DNA from: Spirosoma taeanense
GTDB taxonomy: Bacteria > Bacteroidota > Bacteroidia > Cytophagales > Spirosomataceae
Length of the DNA: 64,000 nucleotides
Assembly (NCBI RefSeq): GCF_013127955.1
Contig: NZ_CP053435.1
Coordinates: 3,961,001-4,025,000 of the forward strand
Direction of reading: 5' to 3'
Positions 26,685-35,807 of the stretch are shown here, piece after piece. The first letter of the stretch is position 1, and each line of letters starts with the position of its first letter. A model generated the notes under the pieces. It was not told the origin of the DNA, ran no database searches, and saw only the letters and a list, made by a program, of their open reading frames with translations. The position numbers and the translations under genes are program-made.

Positions 26685-27230
26685 TGTTACTAGTTTTGAG
26701 ATTTAAGAATTTTTGGTAATCGGGTAAAGTTCGTTTTTCTAGAAAGTTAGGTTTCCAACTCGTTATAGAAGCGTCTAGCCTTTTGATCTCCTGCTCACAC
26801 TTTTTAAAATCAACAAAAAGGATTTTTGATGCTTTTTTTTCCTCTTTGATATGGCCTAGTAAACAATCATAATATAGCTTTTCAACTCGGTCAAAATGCT
26901 CTTTTAACTTCGCCTGAAGATCCAATAACTTCTCAAATCCCTCATCAGAAAGAACAATATTATTTTCAATAAGTGATATTAATTGTACAATACTGGTAAT
27001 GACGTAGGATGCTAGCAAAAATTTACCCTCTTTCCAAATTCCCCATCCTAAAATCCCCCTGTCGAAAAAACAAGAGTTATTAGCTTTACAGCCTTTCTAA
27101 GGCCCTTTTGCCAAGCAAGATTAACGCATGTATACTTATATTGATACTGATATCGGCACAAGTCCTCCCAAATACGATCTAAAATAGTCTCCATCAATAA
27201 GTCAGGAACTGGATAGCTTATATAAGTCAA
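26650..27230 (-). pseudogene. Two-transmembrane protein gene with a frameshift at a G-run
   Basis: Two frames join at a run of five G (C on the plus strand, 27055-27059). The first reads ETILDRIWEDLCRYQYQYKY and LAWQKGLRKAVKLITLVFSTGG. With one more G the second continues as ILGWGIWKEGKFLLASYVITSIVQL, then ISLIENNIVLSDEGFEKLL and a long charged helix (VEKLYYDCLLGHIKEEKKASK). The joined protein, about 190 residues, has a short helix, two membrane segments and a coiled tail, similar in layout to SLATT-type effector proteins; that link is a guess from topology. The first frame opens at TTG, with an ATG 36 bases later. AT-rich, likely acquired. Confidence 0.55.
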
Positions 27231-27449
27231 ATTTACTCTATATCCTTATTAGTAGCCCAAAAGAGCTATTTTAAAGACTGGCGAAATGTGTTTCTTCACT
27301 TTGAGGTTTGTCATTAATCAAAAAACACAAAGCAGATTTCGGGGAATTGCTTACTGTTTTGCAACTCTAAAAAATTTTATGTGCATTCTTGGTTTGTTTT
27401 TATTACTTATTTTCAGGATAATAGTCTGATTGATCGGATCCAATAAACC

Positions 27450-28754
27450 TCAATTATCTACATCCCGGATTACCGGGCGAGAATCGTTGAGCCGTGTTTC
27501 GTAGATCATTCGAAACTCGCTCAGATCGGGCGCATACTGCCGTTTACGCTTCAGTTCATATTGGTAGATCGTCTGCCCTAACTGGTACAGAAACGGGTGA
27601 CCCACGCTTTCGTATTCATACTTGTCGTCGTTCAGGATGCCGTCGCGGTTGACGTAAATTGTGGCCGTCAGCATATACTCAACCTTGTTGGTAAAGTCGG
27701 CCACGTACGACGCATCGGTCAGAAAGCCGTAGGCCCAGCCAACTTTATTGAATACCCGCACGCACGCCGGCAACTGATGGTGTAGGCTATCCAGAAAGAA
27801 GAACTTTACGTAACTGTCATAGTACTGAGCCGCATCGTACTTGGGGTAATTTGTTTCGCCCGGAAACTGGGACAGGTATTGACGCACGAACTGGTAGTCA
27901 GCCTGGGTCAGCGCGAACCGCTGCACGGGTAGAACCGAGAGCGGAAACATCACCGATTGCAGTATCTGCTGAAAAGACTCCAGCGGAAGCTTATTACGGC
28001 CCGTAAAGTCAAACGGCTTGCGCACCAGACTGTCTTTCCCCACGACATACCCCCTCCCCAGCGTATCAATACGTCGCGCATCGAATGGGTCGGGGTTATA
28101 AGCTGGTGGCTGAGCGTAAAGAAGCTGGCCGGACGGACTTATGAACCGAACGGCATTGGTATGCCGGTTTTCGTCGGGGCTCATCCGCACGAACCGGTGC
28201 GTAATGCGCGTATCCCGGTAGCCTTTGGCGTGCAGCGACCGGTTGATTTCCTGCTGACCCACAAACTCATACATTCGGCTGTAGGCATCATTATCGCTCA
28301 CCAGAAATGCTTTTTTGATGAAATGGGCAATAGATGGATACCCACTCTGCGCCGTCGTATCGGTCCATTCTTTGGTCTGCTTTGCGTAGGAACTGTCGAA
28401 CTGCATCGCCGTAAATTTGTCTACCTGCGGCCGGTTCAGGCGATTCAGCTTTTCGAGGGCGAGCAGTGCCAGCGGCAGTTTCACCGTTGACGCCGGGTTG
28501 AAATACTGCGTGCTGTCGACGTTAACATAATAATTCCGGAATGATGGCCGATTTTGCCGGTCGCGATTGATCTGGGTGTAGATGATCTGGAGCCGATAAA
28601 TCTCCGGATGCTGAATGACATTCTGAAAAATGGGGTTTTGGTTGTTCGCAAACAGTTTGGTCAGGAAGCTGTCCGTTCGGGCCTGGCCGTAACCCGTTGT
28701 TGCCAATACACCGACCAGCAACACGCCAGCCAGGTAGTTTAGAAAGTTCTGCAT
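27450..28754 (-). CDS. Exported class A beta-lactamase-like serine hydrolase
   Basis: About 434 residues starting MQNFLNYLAGVLLVG with a signal peptide ending near GYGQA. The SxxK nucleophile motif is in FNPASTVKLPLALLALEK and the SDN motif in FLVSDNDAYSRMYEF, which place it in the class A beta-lactamase/penicillin-binding superfamily. The third KTG-type motif is not obvious. It is much longer than true class A lactamases, so cell-wall or peptide hydrolysis is as likely as antibiotic resistance. It follows the M61 gene on the same strand but a terminator separates them. Confidence 0.8.
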   Translation of the reverse strand: MQNFLNYLAGVLLVGVLATTGYGQARTDSFLTKLFANNQNPIFQNVIQHPEIYRLQIIYTQINRDRQNRPSFRNYYVNVDSTQYFNPASTVKLPLALLALEKLNRLNRPQVDKFTAMQFDSSYAKQTKEWTDTTAQSGYPSIAHFIKKAFLVSDNDAYSRMYEFVGQQEINRSLHAKGYRDTRITHRFVRMSPDENRHTNAVRFISPSGQLLYAQPPAYNPDPFDARRIDTLGRGYVVGKDSLVRKPFDFTGRNKLPLESFQQILQSVMFPLSVLPVQRFALTQADYQFVRQYLSQFPGETNYPKYDAAQYYDSYVKFFFLDSLHHQLPACVRVFNKVGWAYGFLTDASYVADFTNKVEYMLTATIYVNRDGILNDDKYEYESVGHPFLYQLGQTIYQYELKRKRQYAPDLSEFRMIYETRLNDSRPVIRDVDN

Positions 28755-28770
28755 GGCCAACAAGATACAA

Positions 28771-28801
28771 AAAAGGGCTTCACTGCACGTAAAGCCCTTT
28801 T
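28771..28801 (-). terminator. Terminator after the M61 peptidase gene
   Basis: Arms AAAAGGGCTT and AAGCCCTTTT with an 11-base loop; on the minus strand the stem ends in a run of T. It lies 24 bases beyond the M61 stop. Confidence 0.8.
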
Positions 28802-28824
28802 CCAGAGTAACAGAAACGTCCTGC

Positions 28825-30621
28825 TTATAAATTCTTCATCCAGATTTCCCGAAGCTGTAACTGCTGCGGACTGGCCTGCGGATCAGGCTCGAACTTGTAG
28901 CGCAGAACAAGCTCTTTTTCCAGAACGGGCGTTTTTACGACCATCTCCTTGCCATTCCGGCGAACGGTCAGGTCGTAGGTATCGCCCGGTTTCAGCTGCA
29001 TCAGTTCGCCCTGAATGGTACGTATACCCTCCATCGTTACGGGCTGCTGGTTATAGGCCACCCATTCGTCGTTTTCCTGCAAACCGGCTTTGACTAAGGC
29101 CGAATCCAGTTTGGTCAGATAAAATTTGTTGTCGTTAAACGCTGGCCGCATTCCAATCGTCGGTGTTTTCTGGCCCGTATTCACCGCCGGGGTGTACATA
29201 ATACCGAGTTTACCGTAATACTCCTTAAACGGCAGCGGCTCGGTTGCTTTTACGTACCGGTTGAAGAAATCGCCAATCTCCGGGTACGTCTTCTGAGTGA
29301 AGATGGTGAAGAACTCTTTCTCCGGAAACGCTTTGTTCGGTCCATACAGAGAGGCCAGTTCGTTGATGACTTCCCGCAGCCCCCGTTTGCCATTCGAGAG
29401 TTCGAGCAGACGAATATCCAGCAAACTAGCTACCAGGGCCCCACGTGCGTAGATGTTGCCGTACTGCCGCTGGCCCTCGTCGGTATAACAGGTCAGGCCC
29501 AGGTTGCTCAGGCTGTAGGTGGTATCCAAGCTTTTATCGTAAGCAATTTTTTGGGTCAGCTCGTCGAGATACGTAGGCAGGTCCATAATCTTGCCACGCA
29601 ACTGCATGGCGTCGCTGGCCCATTCGGTTACGCCTTCGTAAAGCCACAGGTGCTCCGACGGCGTTGGCGTTACGAAGTTAAACTGCTCAATCACTTCGCT
29701 GTGAATGTTCAGTGGCGTAACGACGTGGAAGAATTCATGCGCGGCAATCGACGTAATGTTGTCGGCCAGTTTCTTCGTAAACTCATCCTCCCGCATGACG
29801 TACTCCGAGCTATAGGAATGCTCCCAGGCACCCCAGTCCTGATCTTCGAAATGGTACAGGAACGTATAGCGCTTGACGGGCAACTGTTTTAGAAATTGAC
29901 CGGCCGCGTTGAGCATGGCCTGCATATTATCGAGCAGTTGGTTCGACTTCACCTTATCGCTCTTGGAATAGGTGTAGACGTCAATCTGAGCCCCGGCAAC
30001 GGTGGTGCTGGCTTTGGTCAGCCGACCCAGCAGGATGGGCGAATCAACAATCCGGTCGTAGTTGGCCGCGGAGAAATTGCCTTTCGCATTTTTGTCCAGG
30101 GCCGTACCAACGGTCCACTCCATCGGGTAATTCAGCTTCACTTCAATGGGAGCCGCCTGCATTCCGCTCGGGAAACCAAACACGCCCTGACCGTTGATGA
30201 GGACATGGTCGTTTTCGATGGACGTACCGCACATGTTATACGGCTTGTGTTCGTTCACGGGCGTGTCCCAGGTTTCGGCGATACTGTATTGAATCGTCCT
30301 GACGGCCTGGGGCTGATCCAGCTTCCACTGGTTGGTTGACACCTGCTGGGTTTTGAGTTCGCGGCCTTTGGCGTCGAGCGCTTTGAAGGAACGGACGTAA
30401 CGGCCAATGTCCATGATCTGATACGTACCGGGTGCCGTAGCGGCAAACTGGTAAACGGCATTGTCGGCCGTCAGGCCGTTGACCCGTAAGGTTACCTTAA
30501 ACTGGTCGTCGGCGCGGTCGTTGAGGTTTACTTCATACACCAGGGGCGTAGTGGGCTTCGCCACCACGGCTGGCGAAACAAAGGCAGTGGCGGCTAAAAA
30601 AAGAAGGTGTGCTATCTTCAT
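28825..30621 (-). CDS. Exported M61 family (glycyl aminopeptidase-type) metallopeptidase with PDZ domain
   Basis: A 598-residue protein with a signal peptide (MKIAHLLFLAATAFVSPAVVA). The zinc motif HEFFHVVTPLNIHSE lies near residue 295, with the third ligand Glu in LYEGVTEWASD. The N-terminal beta domain and the C-terminal stretch after about residue 500 (LDSALVKAGLQENDEWVAY) fit the M61 architecture, where a PDZ-like domain follows the catalytic part. Members release N-terminal Gly or Ala. Likely periplasmic. Single-gene unit with its own terminator. Confidence 0.9.
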   Translation of the reverse strand: MKIAHLLFLAATAFVSPAVVAKPTTPLVYEVNLNDRADDQFKVTLRVNGLTADNAVYQFAATAPGTYQIMDIGRYVRSFKALDAKGRELKTQQVSTNQWKLDQPQAVRTIQYSIAETWDTPVNEHKPYNMCGTSIENDHVLINGQGVFGFPSGMQAAPIEVKLNYPMEWTVGTALDKNAKGNFSAANYDRIVDSPILLGRLTKASTTVAGAQIDVYTYSKSDKVKSNQLLDNMQAMLNAAGQFLKQLPVKRYTFLYHFEDQDWGAWEHSYSSEYVMREDEFTKKLADNITSIAAHEFFHVVTPLNIHSEVIEQFNFVTPTPSEHLWLYEGVTEWASDAMQLRGKIMDLPTYLDELTQKIAYDKSLDTTYSLSNLGLTCYTDEGQRQYGNIYARGALVASLLDIRLLELSNGKRGLREVINELASLYGPNKAFPEKEFFTIFTQKTYPEIGDFFNRYVKATEPLPFKEYYGKLGIMYTPAVNTGQKTPTIGMRPAFNDNKFYLTKLDSALVKAGLQENDEWVAYNQQPVTMEGIRTIQGELMQLKPGDTYDLTVRRNGKEMVVKTPVLEKELVLRYKFEPDPQASPQQLQLREIWMKNL

Positions 30622-30764
30622 AAAGACGTTTCGGATCGAATGAAAGACAATAAGATAGTTGATTCTGGTATACTACCGAACGCAGATGGTGTTTACGGAA
30701 GTATTCAGGGATAAGCGGTACGTAACGGTTTTTCTGTATTCCTTTTTGGCAGTAATCGGCAACC

Positions 30765-31790
30765 CTAACTCGATAGACTCAGCACGATTTTGGCATGTTG
30801 ACCGCGACAGGCCATTTCCAGCGCATTGGGCAGCCGATCGAAGGATTCTTTCGCCGAAATGATCTGGCCGGGCCTCAGAAAGCCCGATTCAATCAGAGCA
30901 ATTGTACGCCGGAAGTCAACGGGATGGTCGTAAATGATTGAGGTCAGGATGGTAATTCCTTGACGGGTAATGCTGAATTCGGAGAGGTTGCTTAACCCAT
31001 CGGCCAGCCCCGCCACAACCACGTAAGAGCCGCGCGGAGCCGCTTCCAGAGCCATTGTGAAGGCCGGTGCCGCGCCCGCACATTCAAAGACGGTATGCAC
31101 CGAGGCATCTTTCCAGATTTGCGCTATCTGCGCGGTCGTCGTGCTGGCGTCAACCGGCACCGCGCCCAACTCAACGGCCCGGTCCACTTTTTCCTGCACC
31201 CGGTCATAGGCCAGCACCTTGTAGCCCATCCGCACGGCCAGATAGGCCACCAGCAACCCGATAGCGCCCATGCCAACCACGGCAACTGGATCGCCCGGCC
31301 GGGCCGGCGACGTAAACAAGGTATGCAGGGCTACGGCCGTTGGCTCTATGACCACCGCGTCATCATCACTGACCGCGTCGGGAACGCGCCACACAAAGTG
31401 TTCCGGTGCCAGAGCGTAATCGGCAAAGCAGCCCGTCTCGCGTACGCCAAAAATGCGCTTGTTCGGGCAGATATTCCCACGTCCCTGCCAGCAGAAATCG
31501 CAGTGACCACAGGGAAAATTAGGTTCGATAACCACCCGATCACCAACCTGGAGCTGGCTGACACCTTCGCCCGTTTTATCGACGTAACCCAACCCTTCGT
31601 GCCCAATCACCAACGGAAAAAGCAGGTCAGGCCGGTGACCCTGAAAAATCGATACATCGGAGCCACAGATACCTACCGCTTTCATGCGGATTCTGACTTC
31701 GCCGGGGCCGGGCTCCGGTATGGTCTGCTGTCGAATAGCAATTGCTCCGGGGGCCGTCAGGACACCCGCCCGCATATAACCTTCACTCAT
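30765..31790 (-). CDS. Zinc-dependent medium-chain dehydrogenase (L-galactonate dehydrogenase-like)
   Basis: A 341-residue cytosolic NAD(P)-dependent alcohol dehydrogenase. Catalytic zinc ligands are Cys in VGICGSD and His-Glu in IGHEGLG; the structural zinc site is the four-Cys cluster CGHCDFCWQGRGNIC. The nucleotide-binding motif is VVGMGAIGLL. By neighbours (MFS sugar-acid carrier and GH95 enzyme on the same strand) it resembles the LgoD/YjjN type that oxidises L-galactonate to D-tagaturonate. The substrate is inferred from context, not from a diagnostic residue. It starts 52 bases after the transporter stop. Confidence 0.8.
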   Translation of the reverse strand: MSEGYMRAGVLTAPGAIAIRQQTIPEPGPGEVRIRMKAVGICGSDVSIFQGHRPDLLFPLVIGHEGLGYVDKTGEGVSQLQVGDRVVIEPNFPCGHCDFCWQGRGNICPNKRIFGVRETGCFADYALAPEHFVWRVPDAVSDDDAVVIEPTAVALHTLFTSPARPGDPVAVVGMGAIGLLVAYLAVRMGYKVLAYDRVQEKVDRAVELGAVPVDASTTTAQIAQIWKDASVHTVFECAGAAPAFTMALEAAPRGSYVVVAGLADGLSNLSEFSITRQGITILTSIIYDHPVDFRRTIALIESGFLRPGQIISAKESFDRLPNALEMACRGQHAKIVLSLSS

Positions 31791-31842
31791 TAAAATTCAA
31801 TCATTTAACTATATGTCTGGTAGCTTTATCTAACCATTCGGT

Positions 31843-33192
31843 TCAAATCGGCAGGGCAGCCTCGTTGGGCTGATCGGCGGGGAGTTTCACCGGTTTGAGA
31901 ACGGGTAAAACAACATGAATGACAAGCAGACCAATCAGATACGAACAACTGGCAAAGATAAACATGGGCCGGTAGCCAAACAGCGCCACAATATAACCCG
32001 TTGCTGCGGCAACGCCCATGCTGGTTATACCGCCGAAAAAACTGCCCAGGCCCGTCGCCATAGCAACCGAATTACTCGGAAACAGGGTAGCGGCCATGGC
32101 GAATACGTTCGTCGACCAGCCCTGATGGGCAGCCATCGCCAGCGCCAGTAGCGTCACCATCAGCGTAAAACTGTGCATCGACGAGGTCAGGTAAACAGGC
32201 GTAATGGCGAGCGCACAGGTCAGTAGGGTTAGTTTGCGCGCCCGATTCTCGCTCCAGCCGTACCTGATCAGTCGCGTCGCCATCCAGCCAAAGAAGATGC
32301 TGCCCAGATCAGATGCCACGTAAATGATGAGGAAAGTCAGGCCGAAGTTTTTAAGATCCAGCTTGTGATCCAGCAGACTGTTGGTACTCAGAAAATCAGG
32401 TAGCCAGGTCAGGTAAAAGAACCAGACCGGATCGGCGAAGATTTTCCCAAAGATGAACACCCAGGTTTGCCGGTAGCGAAGCAGTTCTTTCCACGAAAGC
32501 CGGTTTGTTTCGCCGGTTGGCGCGTCGTCCGACTGGTCCTGTGAAATATACGCATACTCAGCTGGTGTCAGCGTCCGCTTTTCTTCGGGTCGGGCATAGC
32601 TCGCCCACCAGAGAACAAACATCAGGACGCCCAGAACAGCCGACACCAGAAACGATACCCGCCAGCCGTATTGCTGCACCAGCACCGGAATCAGCAGGGC
32701 CGTAACGATGACGCCCATGTTTGAGCCCGCGTTCAGAATACCGGTAGCGGTGGAGCGCTCGGCTTTCGGGAACCACTCCGAAATGGCTTTTATAGCCGAG
32801 GGGAAATTGGCTGATTCGCCAAGTCCAAGCAGCGCCCGAACGAGTTTGAACTGACCTACCGTTGACACAAAGGCGGAGGCAATACTGGCCACGCTCCAGA
32901 CCGCAATGCCTACCGCAAAGCCTTTCTTGGTTCCAATCCGGTCAATCAGCCAGCCAACAACCAGAAAGCCAATGGCGTAAGCGGCTTTGAACGCCGAGTC
33001 GATCAGGCCCATCTGAATACGAAACAGCTTCAGGTGCTCATCCGTCAGGAGCGTATCCGGGGCCAAGCCGAGCAGGGTTTTCTTGAACCCTTCATCCGTC
33101 ATGACGAACGACAGAGCCTGCCGGTCTACGTAATTAATCGTCGTGACCAGAAACAGGAGAGCAATGATTCTCCACCGATAATTTTCTTTCAT
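31843..33192 (-). CDS. MFS transporter of the hexuronate/galactonate (ACS) family
   Basis: About 449 residues with 12 predicted membrane helices. The start at MKENYRWRIIALLFLVTTINYVDRQAL is typical of ExuT/LgoT-type anion:cation symporters, and LGLGESANFPSAIKAISEWFP is the family's conserved loop. It should bring a hexuronate or aldonate across the inner membrane with protons. It lies between the GH95 gene (about 90 bases upstream) and the Zn-dehydrogenase gene in one direction, so the three probably form an operon. Confidence 0.88.
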   Translation of the reverse strand: MKENYRWRIIALLFLVTTINYVDRQALSFVMTDEGFKKTLLGLAPDTLLTDEHLKLFRIQMGLIDSAFKAAYAIGFLVVGWLIDRIGTKKGFAVGIAVWSVASIASAFVSTVGQFKLVRALLGLGESANFPSAIKAISEWFPKAERSTATGILNAGSNMGVIVTALLIPVLVQQYGWRVSFLVSAVLGVLMFVLWWASYARPEEKRTLTPAEYAYISQDQSDDAPTGETNRLSWKELLRYRQTWVFIFGKIFADPVWFFYLTWLPDFLSTNSLLDHKLDLKNFGLTFLIIYVASDLGSIFFGWMATRLIRYGWSENRARKLTLLTCALAITPVYLTSSMHSFTLMVTLLALAMAAHQGWSTNVFAMAATLFPSNSVAMATGLGSFFGGITSMGVAAATGYIVALFGYRPMFIFASCSYLIGLLVIHVVLPVLKPVKLPADQPNEAALPI

Positions 33193-33283
33193 CAGCATAC
33201 GCTGTTCTATATTCCGCTAGCGTTAAAAGCCCGCCGTTCCTGACATTACGCAGTACTACAGAAGGAGGCCAACGTAAGGATTT

Positions 33284-35614
33284 CTACTCAACCACCTTCA
33301 GGCCGCTATCCAGCCGGTAGCGTTTACCGGCCTGCGTCTGGAGCGTAATCACCTGATCGCCGTAACGAATCTGGCAGGGCTTGCCGAGTTTGGAGAGTAC
33401 GCTGACCTGCCTGAGTTTTCCGTTCTCCCAGTCGAGGTCCAGTTCGTAGCCGCCCCGCGCGCAGATGCCGTGGATATGACCCGTTGGCCAGGCAATCGGC
33501 AGGGCCGGAAGCAGATGCAGTTCACCCGCATGGCTTTGCAGCAGCATTTCGGTAATGCCCGCCGTTGCGCCGAAGTTACCATCGATCTGGAACGGGGGGT
33601 GATTGTCGAACAGGTTGGGCAGGGTTGATTTACGTAAGAGCGCCAGCAGGTTCTGGTGAGCCGCTTCGCCGTCCTGCAGACGCGCGAAAAAGTTGACAAT
33701 CCAGGCACGGCTCCAGCCCGTATGCCCGCCCCCGTGCGACAGCCGGTAGTCAATCGTTTTGCGGGCGGCTGCCAGCAGCTCGGGCGTCTGGCGGGTAATC
33801 TGGCGACCGGGGTGCAGACCAAACAGCTGCGAAATATGCCGGTGGCCGGGTTCCGGCTCCTCAAACTCCTCGGTCCACTCCATAATCCGTCCGTCTTTTC
33901 CGATGCGGGTCGGTGCTAAGCGGGTCAGGGTTGTTTCGAGCTGCCGCCGGAAAGCCGCGTCGGTGTTCAGGACCTTGCTGGCTTCGATGGTGTTGGTCAG
34001 CAGATCGCGGATAATCATGTGGTCCATGGTGGGGCCCATGACCATCGTAGCGACCTCGCCCGTTGGTGTTTTGAACGTATTCTCCGGCGAAATCGAAGGA
34101 CCTGATACCAGCTGCTTCGTCGTTGGGTTGGCAACCAGCCAGTTGACACAGAACTGGGCGGTTTCTTTCAGAATCGGATAGGCCGACTCCTGCAAAAACT
34201 TCCGATCTTCGGTAAAAAGATAGTGTTCCCACAGATGCTGCACGCTCCAGGCCATCCCCATCGGCCACATGGCCCACTGCGGGCGGCCGTAGGTTTCGGT
34301 AAAATGCCAGGGGTCGGTGGTGAAATGCGCGACCGTCCCCGTCAGGCCATACATGTCCTTCGCTGTCTTGCGGGCATCGGGCCGCAGTTCATCCAGAAAC
34401 GTCAGAAACGGCTGGTGCATCTCTGATAGGTTCGTGACCTCGGCGGGCCAGTAGTTCATCTGAATGTTGATGTTGATGTGATAATCGGCGCTCCAGGGCG
34501 GGGTCAGGCCATCGGCCCAGATGCCCTGCAGGTTAGCGGGCAGACTCGGCACACCGTTCAGGTTCGGCCGTGAACTGCTGATGAGCAGATACCGCCCAAA
34601 CTGGTAGTACAGGCGAAGCAGTTGCGGGTCAACGTTGCCGTTCTGCAGAGCGGTCAGGCGGGCATCGGTCGGGAAGTAAGCCGCGTCGGAGGTTCCCAGA
34701 TCCAGATCAACCCGTTTAAAGTACTGCTGGTAGTCGGCGATGTGTGCCTGCTTCAGGGCGTCATACGCCTGCGTTTCAACAGCCGCCATCTGCTGTCCGG
34801 AAATTGCCAGCGGATCGCCCGGACGATAGTCGGTGGCCGCCGTTAGCAGCAACGTAACGGCATCGGCTTTCTCAACCCGAATGGTTTCGCCCGCTACGGC
34901 CACCGTCCCACCCTGATTGAGCACTCGGGTACGCGCCACCATAGTGACTCCTACCCCATTGCCCACATGCTCCCGCATCATGATTTCATTACCGGCTGCA
35001 TTGATTGTGGCTTTATTACCGGGACGGCTCAGTTTCAGGGCAAACGTGAGTGAACCGGGTTTGCTAGCGGTGAGCCGCACAACCAGCGCCTGACCGGGCG
35101 CACTGGAGAAAATCTCGCGGGTAAACGTCGTCTGTCCGACGCGGTAGCTTACCCGGGCAACGGCCGTTTCGATATCCAGCTCCCGGCGGTAGTCGGCAAC
35201 CTCCTGACTCGGCAGGTTAAAATCCAGGTTCAGATCGCCGAGGGTCTGGTAGTTACTCTCAACGGTTTTATTGCCCATCATTTTCTCCTGCGCCATCTCC
35301 TGAGCTTCAGCATACTTTCCGGCAAACAGCAACGCCCGGATCTTAGGCAGGGCCGCTTTGGCTCCGGGATTTACGAAATCGACGTCCTTCCCGGTCCAGA
35401 CGGTTTTCTCGTTCAGTTGCAGACGTTCGGAGGTTACGTTACCAAACACCATGGCCCCGAGCCGTCCATTGCCTACCGGCAGGGCTTCGTTCCAGGTCGC
35501 AGCCGGGTGGGTGAACCACAGTTTCAGGTCATTGGGGCGTTGCGTCTGGGCATTGGCAACAACGGATACGGTAAAACAAAAAAGTAACAGCAGGTAGCGG
35601 TTCAGGCGATTCAT
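33284..35614 (-). CDS. Exported GH95 family alpha-L-fucosidase/alpha-L-galactosidase
   Basis: About 776 residues from MNRLNRYLLLLFCFTVSVVANAQ, chosen because it gives a clean signal peptide. The N-terminal domain opens with LKLWFTHPAATWNEALPVGNGRLGAMVFG and LQLNEKTVWTGK, diagnostic for GH95. The (alpha/alpha)6 barrel follows, with NLQGIWADGLTPPWSADYHININIQMNYW given by key residues near 395-425, and the C-terminal QIDGNFGATAGITEML. Family members invert alpha-1,2-L-fucosyl or alpha-L-galactosyl bonds. With the sugar-acid carrier and dehydrogenase behind it, L-galactose release is attractive but unproven. Confidence 0.93.
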   Translation of the reverse strand: MNRLNRYLLLLFCFTVSVVANAQTQRPNDLKLWFTHPAATWNEALPVGNGRLGAMVFGNVTSERLQLNEKTVWTGKDVDFVNPGAKAALPKIRALLFAGKYAEAQEMAQEKMMGNKTVESNYQTLGDLNLDFNLPSQEVADYRRELDIETAVARVSYRVGQTTFTREIFSSAPGQALVVRLTASKPGSLTFALKLSRPGNKATINAAGNEIMMREHVGNGVGVTMVARTRVLNQGGTVAVAGETIRVEKADAVTLLLTAATDYRPGDPLAISGQQMAAVETQAYDALKQAHIADYQQYFKRVDLDLGTSDAAYFPTDARLTALQNGNVDPQLLRLYYQFGRYLLISSSRPNLNGVPSLPANLQGIWADGLTPPWSADYHININIQMNYWPAEVTNLSEMHQPFLTFLDELRPDARKTAKDMYGLTGTVAHFTTDPWHFTETYGRPQWAMWPMGMAWSVQHLWEHYLFTEDRKFLQESAYPILKETAQFCVNWLVANPTTKQLVSGPSISPENTFKTPTGEVATMVMGPTMDHMIIRDLLTNTIEASKVLNTDAAFRRQLETTLTRLAPTRIGKDGRIMEWTEEFEEPEPGHRHISQLFGLHPGRQITRQTPELLAAARKTIDYRLSHGGGHTGWSRAWIVNFFARLQDGEAAHQNLLALLRKSTLPNLFDNHPPFQIDGNFGATAGITEMLLQSHAGELHLLPALPIAWPTGHIHGICARGGYELDLDWENGKLRQVSVLSKLGKPCQIRYGDQVITLQTQAGKRYRLDSGLKVVE

Positions 35615-35807
35615 TCGGTAGATCAGCATTACAGCAGGAAGTCGTTGGCTTATACGTCGGTTTGTGCCATTTGCGGCCAAAGGTCGGAAATTATAAAAGC
35701 GCTGCCTTCGGCCCGGTTACTATTTTCAGTCGTACGTCAATGAAACACGGTGTCAGTCGGCTTGGCCTTCGGCTCGAACAAGACGCTATTTTGCTACCTT
35801 CGTCCGC

